From NCBI RefSeq assembly GCF_901933205.1, contig NC_044573.1, forward strand, positions 64,285,993-64,349,992: DNA of 64,000 bases, in the 5' to 3' direction. The notes under the pieces were generated by a model. The model saw nothing but the letters and a program-made list of their open reading frames with translations, did no database searches and was not told the origin of the DNA. Origin of the DNA: Camarhynchus parvulus. Its lineage: Eukaryota > Chordata > Aves > Passeriformes > Thraupidae. The translations under genes were made by a program, and so were the position numbers. Below are positions 12,001-64,000 of the stretch, piece after piece (the first letter of the stretch is position 1; every line of letters starts with the position of its first letter).

Positions 12001-14579
12001 TCTTGTCTTTATCTAGTTTAGAAATACTTTATCTGACTCCTTGTCATGTGTCCTTAATGGATTGTAGGACTGTACCGGGGGGAGGAAGGGGGCTTCAAAA
12101 AAAGGAAGCCCTCAAGAGAGGTTTCTATTTTAAGTTTGAATCTGATTGTGCAGAAATGGCATCTTCCTTTTAAATAAGTACGTTCTGTGAAACTCACCCT
12201 ATCTTCAGTAATTCACAGGCATTGCATGGGTAGTCTTGTTAACCCCACACAGCTATGGCAGGGTAATTTTCAGTGTTAGTATCAACATGATGAGTTTTAA
12301 ATGAAATGGTAAATTCTGCTTTCACACTGTACTAATCACAGTGTAGGCTGGAGGTCAGTACAAACTTACATCATAGTTGACATTGGAAAGAAAAGGGCAG
12401 TACACAATTTTTATTATGGAAAATAATAAGGAAGAAGGAATGAAACATACCCTTGTCTATTCCTTCAGTCTGGCCTGATTACCCCTTTAACACACCCACT
12501 TGCTGAGCAAAGCTTACCTGATTTTGGAGAGAGGGTGGACAGAAGAATACAGATGGATTTCTACAAGATTACTTTTCAGTGGACATCTGATCCTGCAGGA
12601 CTGCTTTGAGAACACAGACTCCCTTCTTAGAACTCTCTTCATTTTTTCACTTTTTATTTTAATGATAGTGATCTACCAAACAAGTAAGTACAGTTAGGCA
12701 TCTTCTCCTGTAATGGGACCTTTAGCCTGATATTTCCATCATGTGTAGAGAATATTTTGTGCTTCAGACAGGGGTCCATTAAAATCTGCCCATGGAGTGA
12801 CGGACTGCCAGTTCTCTGGCAGTCAGTGGGAAAAATCTGAAGGAAGTCTGTATTAAAAACTTTATCTTCCAAGGTTTTAGCCATGACAATGATGCAGACC
12901 AGCCACGGGATTCACAAGCTGCTTCTAATGATTAGAATCCAGCCTCTTGTGTTTCATTTGGAATTTTTTTTGTGTTTTAAATATAAGGCACCAGCTGGAA
13001 ATGCACGCTAATATATTTTTGGTTTAAGTTGTAGGTAGCTGACACAATTTTTTACACTTTCTTACCTCAAGAGCCACCTCCTTTGGTTCCCTCAGTCAGA
13101 CGTGCAGTTACAGGGCTGCCCCTGTTCCCAGCAAAGTCAGAGACTTGCTGTCAATAGCAATGGCACAGGCAGGTCCTAAGTGCCAGGAGCAGTTAATATT
13201 TAACCTTCTTGTGGACTCTGGCCTGGCTTTTCTGTTCCAACCCACTGGGAGTGCCTGCTCAGGGAAGAAGTTAGGTATCAAATCACCACTGAAAGTCTCC
13301 CCTCACCAGAGGATCAGACTCTGCTCTCACAGAATCTCTAGAGATGCTGGAGAGAGGTCCAGAGCTAAACAGGCCTTCTGAGTGTGGAAATATCCCAGAA
13401 TGGTGCATGTTGTATTGCACTAAATGAAACACAGATTCTTATAGGTGCATACTCTAACCTTCACTGTGGAACAAAGGTTTTTAAACCTGTGACGTTTTAT
13501 AAGGCTGCCTGTGCTATACCTGCATCTGGCTTTGGCAGTGAGGACAGGCTGATGTAGACAAGCTGGAGTTTGATGTATCAGCATGTAAAAAGCCATTCAG
13601 AGGATGCACATGAGGATGGGCACTGGCACTGGTAAGATTCAGGAATGCCTCTTTCATGCCTACACCAGGATTTTGTATCTCTACCACCATTAGGATAGAG
13701 AGATGTAGGGTAGGAAGTTCCCTTGCATATCTGCTGCTAGGGTTGCTAAAAATTTCCTAAGCCCAAGGCTTTTAGTGTTAACCATGTTCAGCATTCACTC
13801 AGATGTGAACCATGAAGCACCATGGCAGTGACCAGATGTGCTGCCTCCGTCCCTGTCAGCACCAAGCCACTGTGAAGGGAGGCTGAAGATGTCTGGGGAT
13901 CTATTTTAACCCAGCTTTGCAGGTTTGTTGGGTTACTTTTGATGGGGGTAGGGATGAAGGCAAGGTGCAAATTGAGACCAAACTTTCCATTAGGCTAAAT
14001 CAGCTGCGTTAAGATGGGTTTGAATGACAGCAGAAATGGGCAGATGCTGCCAAGAAACTTTTGACACTTGTACCATGCTGCAGATGTGCCAAGCATGTGG
14101 CAGAAATATGCAAAAAGTTCATTATAATACAAGTAGTGTCATCTGCTGCCTGGTCCCCTTGCATTGCTGTGTTCCTTAGCTGCCTCATTAGGTGGGGAGT
14201 AGGCCTGATTACTGACTTGTTTGTCAAGTGACAAACCAGGCTAATTAGTTGTGTGGGCAGAGGATTGGTTTCAAGCTCATCAGGAGGCACCCTCATCCTT
14301 TCCTCAATCATACGCGTCCTGCAGCGGGGTTTGCTGCAGGAGTTTGTTTGTGGGTTCTTCTTCTCTAGAGCTTATGGACAGAGAATCTGGGCTAAATGGG
14401 GCACTGAGAGAATCTTTTTTTAGCCTGTCACACTGGAGCTGTGGATTGCAGCAGCGCAACTGGCACTTTTGCAGGGCGTAAGGAACACTTCCTTGTCACC
14501 CTGCAGGGTGTGTGGCGGGAGTGGGCGTGCAGCGATAATCGAGTCACCGAGTGAAGTGGCAGGCCTGTGTGGCTGATTT
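9090..14579. other. intergenic between convergent GOPC and DCBLD1
   Basis: No exon or RNA gene recognised. It contains a GGTT-rich simple stretch near 9553-9600. It ends with a CpG-containing patch from about 14.47 kb that extends into the presumed DCBLD1 3' UTR. Confidence 0.6.
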
Positions 14580-14595
14580 ACAAATACCAGTGTTC

Positions 14596-14601
14596 TTTAT
14601 T
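14596..14601 (-). terminator. DCBLD1 candidate distal poly(A) signal
   Basis: TTTATT on the plus strand, so AATAAA on the minus strand, in the context GTAAATAAAGAACACTGG. It is the last good hexamer before the intergenic gap; the alternative is at 15732-15737. Confidence 0.45.
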
Positions 14602-15735
14602 TACACAGACATGTAAACAACAGAAGGTAAACAACACCGCCCAGCTCGGTCTAACAAACAGGCTGCTGCTGTTTCACTTCAGGACCTGAGGTGTTTTAGA
14701 CATTTCACAGAAACTGTATTGACAGCAAACACAGGAAGGCTACGAGGTTACCTTGACTCTTTCTCTCTGCACGGGAATCGCATGCACGGTGCGGCAGCGC
14801 GGGGGAACGGCACCGCCTGAGGCTGCAAAACAGGGGTATGCAAGGAACCCACTCAGAGCTGGCCTTAAGTTCAGGTCTGGCCGGAGTCAGCAGTATTTGT
14901 GAGCAGTACCACTGCAGCCAGTCTGTCCTCTGACAGCACTTTCCACCCAGAGGTCTGAAAGCACTCTGTGAACAGATTGATCAATCTTCGTCGCATCCTT
15001 TGCAAATCATCCCGTTTATGTACAAGGAAATAAAGGGAGGGCCTTCAAAGAGCGGCTTTCCCAGAGCTCAGGTTTTACTGGTCTCGTTTCCCAGCCTTGT
15101 GCTTTAAGCATAGCACCATTCTTTCTTCACAGAAGTATATTGCTTCTTGGCATTTTAGGACAAGCTTTTGAATTCAAAGAAATGCCCCAAGCACTGGAGG
15201 TAGAGGGGCAGTGGACGGTCCCACTCATGACCAGAAGCTGCTCTGCTCCAAAGCTGCCCCTGCTGAAAGAGGAGCCAGCTACTGTGCGATACATTGCACC
15301 CAATCCCAAGCTTTTTCAAGTTTGTCTGAAAACGGAACTAAGGGAAACATTAGCTGCAAAAGAAAAACTGTTCAAAAACAACAGTGCTGATGTGCTGTCT
15401 TGCAAATTTAACTGCAACAGTAACCCAAACACACACTGTGTTTCAGTTAGTTGAAATACTTTTAACAGGAATGTTACACTAAATTTGTAAGACAGAAAAA
15501 TACCTAGTGGAGAAATGAAGAGTTCCGGAAGTTTGCTGCTTTGTGCCAAGGAACAAATTTCCTTAAAGTTTTAGCAGCAAAAGAATCAGCTAGGGCTTGA
15601 ACAGCATTGAGTTCTCAGCTGTAAATTCACATTTTGGTTACACACACACTTCCTAAGCAAAAAAAATTAAAATAACTTCTCCAGATTAACTGGTATTGGA
15701 TATGTTGTTTGGTTCTGTTTTTTTGGTTTGGTTTA

Positions 15736-15753
15736 TTTTTTTTTTTTTTTTTT
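15736..15753. repeat. poly-T tract (18 T)
   Basis: Homopolymer within the presumed DCBLD1 3' UTR; it reads as poly-A on the coding strand just upstream of AATAAACC. Confidence 0.9.
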
Positions 15754-16470
15754 CCTGTTGTGGAGTGATAACCATGGCTTGAACCCAAAACCAGTTTCAG
15801 CCTTTCTACCTGTTTTCTAACATGAATTGCAAGTTCGATGGGCTCAGCTTGTATGTTAGATCAAATTCAAGCATGTGAGAATTGCTGCTAAAAAAGCAGC
15901 TGGGAAGTTGTGTTTGAGCACAGTATTTAAATACTCAGCTGCCTTCTTTCATGCACATTATGCAGCAAGAAGTTTAACTTCTATCCTCCCAGTTAGAACT
16001 AAAGCCCTATCTTTAGTTATCATAGGAAAGGAGATGAATCAACACAACCATAAGATACACCATTTACAGCTGCCAGTACAGCAGCAGGTAAGATAAAGAC
16101 AGAAAAAGAGGACTGTTTTTCTTAAATAGTCATTCCTGCAATCCTTTCAAACCCCCAGGTGAAAAGGAAACCTAAGAAATTCTCCTTAAATAAAAGCTAT
16201 GTACAAATTGCACACATTGCAAACGGAGCACTGAGATCAGTTACAGAAAATAAGATGTACAGTCTTCACTGATAACATCTCTCTTGCTATAAACAGTGAT
16301 AAACAGCATATGCTTTCTTCAGATGTCAGAACCCAGCAAGACAGCAATATTATGTACACAGGGCTTGTTTGCCTTCTGCCTCCCACAGCAGAGCCCCTCC
16401 AAACTCTGTTTTCACTTCAGAAAGCTGTGCAGCGACGTTCCTGCGCACCGTGCCGCTGCTGCTCGGCAGA

Positions 16471-60406
<43,936 letters not shown>

Positions 60407-61180
60407 GGCTCCGGCTCTCGGCGGGGCGGGCAAGGCACAACTTCCCCACTTCCCTCCTGCTCCTTTCTCTTCCTCTCCTCTTCCTCCTCCTTCTGGTTGG
60501 GGCGGCGCCGGAGCCAGCCCGCGCTCCCGCGGAGGGGGGCGGCCGCCTCCCGGCATCCTTCCCCCCGCAGGTGTTTCTGCGGAGGCGGAGAAGGGGCCGT
60601 GCGGGGCTGCCGCTGGCCCCGTGCCCCGCCGGTGGCCGGGCTGCAGCGCTGCCGCCTCCCGCCTCCCCGGCCTGGGGCTGGGGGTGGAGAGAGGAAACGG
60701 GAGAAGGGGAAGCGCCACAATTCCCATTGGGCTGCCGCTCGGGGTATCTCCTCCTCCTGCCGTGGACCGAGGGGCTGGCGCGGCCCCGCCGCCCCCTCCC
60801 CTCGCCGAGCGCTGTTCTCCCGCCCACCGCCGCTCCGGGTGCTGCGCCGGGGTCGCGGCGTTTCCCCAAACCCTTGCGGCCCCCGGCATCGCCTGCCAGC
60901 CCCCGAAGCTGGCGAGCCACGTACATGCCCCCACACATATATACACGCGCTCGTATATGCGAGTATGTTCTTGAGGGAACAGGATTATTTTGCCGTTTGC
61001 AGGCTGATTCCCAGGCGTCGCTCCCGCTGCCGCGGCGGGAAGGGGCGCGGGGAAGCCGCAGGGTGTGCGCGGCGGCGGACACGAGTGGGGCCGGACGGGG
61101 CAGGCGGGAGCGTCCGGCCCCTTCAGCACGGCTGGGGTCGTGATCGGTGTTCCCGGGGCTGAGGAAGTGTCTCCACGCAG

Positions 61181-64000
61181 GTTTGCAAGCCGTGTAGTTA
61201 GCCTGTGCCAGCGTTGTCTGTTACAATTATGGGCGGAATTAAACAGGAGTTTTCTAAAGTATGCTGTGAGCATCTCTCTCTCTGGGTGGGACCTTGACTG
61301 TCCGGCTCTGAAGAAACCTGTGGCACAGGGAGGGTTGCAGATGCGCGGCCGGGAACACAGTGCCAGCAGCTGCAGGAGACCCGAATGTTAAGCAGGCCCC
61401 AGTGGTTTGCCTTTTAGAAATACCCTGGAGAATGGAAGGTGGGCTGTCTGACTCTGTATAGTCTTTTCGGGGATGGGTTGCTGTGAGGCAGGTGAATTCG
61501 CACTGCTGGCAGGTCAGGAACACTGTGCTGCTATGCTCAAATGAAGTACAGAATTAACTTGTATGTCAGAGACAACATTGCTAGATTTTATACTATGTTA
61601 GAAAAAGTCGAGTTTGGTAAACTTTTATTCTAATTGAGCTCTTGTTTTGTAAGTGTTAATGTCTGTTTTTTAACTTTTCAGACACCATATGTGATCAGGC
61701 ATATTTTTTGCCATGTACCCAGTACATTATATTCTTGGTATATGTATTTAACACACGTTGTTAGTATTTGAGACTTACCCTTCTTTTCAAAGGAGAGTTT
61801 GAAATCTAGACTAAAATGTTAGAGATGATATAAGGCAGAGAGAATGTTGGTTAGTGCAGCAGTTTGGCGGTCAGACTAATGCTCACTGGATTTTGCCAAC
61901 ACATGCCAAATCCTTCTAGTTGAAGGAGGTTGGGATGGGTCACTCTTCAACTCTGAAGGCTGAGAGACTTTTAAAGAGGAGCAGCATGTCCATGTGAATA
62001 AAAGTGGCCTGTTCTTGTACTTGTCTCAGAGATTGTCAGGAGCAAATCCATACAAATGAGAGTGATTCTGGAGACAAAGGGGCAAGAAAGTCAAAGTCTG
62101 CAACAACCTCAAGACTGGATTTAAAGACCCCACAGAAGTGGTGAGAATATTGCGGTCGCAGAAATAGTTTTTCCAATACCAAATTCCGGTCCAAAACCTA
62201 CCAATGAGACTCAATGTAATAAATGGAAACATGAGAGAGAGATGGATAGGATAATATATATATGTTGCAAAATATATATCATCTTTGAAAGAGTGGTAGC
62301 TGTTGAAAAGCAATCTAACAACATATGAGCATGCATTGTTTGTATGAGTCTCAGCAGGCAATCAAAACCAGTCGGTCCCACAGGGGTTGGTACTGGGAAT
62401 TATACTGATTTGTATTTCATCAGCTGAGATCTAGAATATATTCTCTAGTAATAGTGCCAGGTTCTAGTTCTATTTATTAAGAGTTATCATACATATGGAC
62501 AGAACAGTCCTGCAGGTCAATCCCAACTAACCTTAGGGAAGCAGTACTGTGATAAACCAGCTTTGGTGATCTTGGGCAATTTAATGCGCAAAACACTTTG
62601 CCATGGAGCTTGCAGATAATGTCACTAGTGCTGATCTCTCCACAGAACTTGGATGGCTGGTAATTGGTAGAGGCAAGTTAGGAGCCTTGGAAGGCCAAAA
62701 CAGTTTTTGCCTGTCACATAGCTCTAGAGGCTCAGAACAGGGGGAAGGTAGGCTGGCAGATACCATGAAAGGAGGCTTTCTTCATCTGCTGGGCGCTGGA
62801 GGCTTGGCAGTGCCCTCTGAGACAGAGAGATAATGCTTCAATTCGCAGTTATTTTTATTTCAATGATTTGTAGTGAAATGATAAGTCATGCCCTTGAGAC
62901 TGGGGCTGTAAATGTCTGGGAGTGGTATTTGTTTTCCGCTCACGGCCAGTGAGGAGAGCACTGGTGAAGGGAAAGCGTGCAGGCTGCCTTCTCAGTCTCA
63001 CCACTCTGGGCTCAGCCAGGGCTGGTCCCTTGTCCAAGGCCACGTGTTTCCTGCTGCAAACGTGTAGTGCACAGGGGGAAACCCTGCTCCTCTCGCCGGT
63101 GTTGGGAGCACAGCTTTCCTATTGACTGCAGCAGGATAATAATAATGCAATCAGTGAAGTAGCTTCTGTATTATTTATTTTGCTATTAAATTCTCATTAC
63201 TATGCCCTCTCTCTGTCAGTTTTCAATATGCTGTAGGCAAGGAACTTACTGTCAGCTTCCAAGATTAAATAATCATTAAGATGAATGAAATAGTTTATAG
63301 CTCTCAAAGTTGCTATTCACAAGGAGGACTTGTGTAACCCTTGTCACCTTGCTACACTGGTTCATGTGTGCTTTTCCAAATTTCCCTTTGTAAGGAGGAG
63401 AGTTAAAAGCAGCTTTTAAATAAATATAGTTTTAAAGGCACGTGTTTTGAGTTAAGGCAAAAGATTAGTTCAGAAAGAAGGCATACATTGAACCTGACTA
63501 ATATGTTGTCACACGGTGGGAGCTTCACAACAGGAAAACTCCCTGCCAAACCACTTCTGACAGCTTTTTGCAACTGATTTTGGTCACTAACCACTGACTT
63601 AATTTGGAAGAGACCTGATTCACCCAAACACATAGCTACTTTTTAGCGTGAACATATGCCTTTCCTTTACAGGTAGTTTTTCAAGGAATATTTTGTGTGT
63701 TTGTTGCAAATGGTATTAGCTGAGTCACCCGCAGCTAGACAGTGTGTCTCATTTCATTGTATGGATACCTTTACTGTGCAGCCACCTGCAAATGAGCCGT
63801 GGAGTTTTTACTCCACAGACCTTTGACCCCAGGATGAACAAACAGCGAGTGAGGACTTCAGGACAAAATCAGCTCAAAACGCTTCAGAAGGCGGATGGTC
63901 AGTATGGGGACATGCCCAGGTTTCATTTGTAGGCTTGTACAGTCTCTAGCTTCACGGATTCACTTTCTTGACCTATACTTTTTATATACTGTTTCATCAT
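61181..64000. other. upstream flank of DCBLD1
   Basis: Mostly AT-rich sequence with no recognised exon. By human synteny the divergent neighbour here would be ROS1 on the + strand, but I found no frame resembling its N-terminal exons. A 62-codon + strand ORF at 63744-63932 has no recognised family. Confidence 0.5.

Larger units (their letters stand above)
14580..16470 (-). other. DCBLD1: DCBLD1 3' UTR (inferred extent)
   Basis: Non-coding sequence downstream of the DCBLD1 stop on the minus strand. Minus-strand AATAAA hexamers lie at 15732-15737 (next to an 18-base T-run on the plus strand) and 14596-14601. The distal one would give a 3' UTR of about 1.9 kb. A CpG-dense patch sits at 14760-14820. 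The extent is inferred from the hexamers only. Confidence 0.5.

Noticed and set aside
62340..62440. CR1 reverse-transcriptase-like PTGVGTGNYTDLYFIS reading
   Set aside because: It only loosely recalls the PQG..LGP.LF motif, and neighbouring sequence has no further CR1 similarity.
61181..64000. ROS1 5' exons expected from human synteny
   Set aside because: No frame resembling the ROS1 N-terminus was found. The gene probably begins beyond the window.

Overview
The window is vertebrate nuclear DNA, almost certainly from a bird and probably a passerine. The evidence is AT-rich intron sequence with two CR1 LINE tails of avian type, a solo endogenous-retrovirus LTR that resembles passerine ERVL LTRs, and two orthologous genes with ordinary GT-AG introns in the vertebrate order GOPC-DCBLD1. 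No bacterial-type operon, CRISPR array, rRNA or tRNA gene was seen.

Layout: bases 1-1668 (+ strand) carry the last three coding exons of GOPC, from inside the PDZ domain to the stop codon. A roughly 3 kb 3' UTR follows, with several poly(A) signals up to about 4.9 kb. A gene-free stretch of about 9.7 kb comes next and holds a complete solo LTR (7834-9084) bounded by a perfect 5-bp target-site duplication. From about 14.6 to 60.4 kb the minus strand carries all of DCBLD1. I reconstructed 15 coding exons whose junction phases all agree. They sum to 2133 nt and encode 710 residues: signal peptide, CUB, LCCL, discoidin (F5/8C), one transmembrane helix and a cytoplasmic tail with nine YxxP tyrosine motifs. 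The first exon lies in a strong CpG island (about 59.76-61.18 kb). The last 2.8 kb lie upstream of DCBLD1; by human synteny the next gene would be ROS1, but none of its exons could be recognised.

The two genes are tail to tail. GOPC is a Golgi/trans-Golgi scaffold that sorts membrane proteins through its PDZ domain. DCBLD1 is a single-pass cell-surface protein of the CUB-LCCL-discoidin (neuropilin-like) family whose tyrosine tail is of the CRK/CRKL-recruiting kind. They share conserved synteny, not a known pathway.

Nothing here amounts to a new biological system. The points most worth checking are an apparent +1 frameshift at the GOPC C-terminus, an abruptly GC3-saturated, CpG-dense DCBLD1 exon 6 inside AT-rich introns, the intact solo LTR, and a possible decayed L1/Tx1-like LINE in DCBLD1 intron 2.
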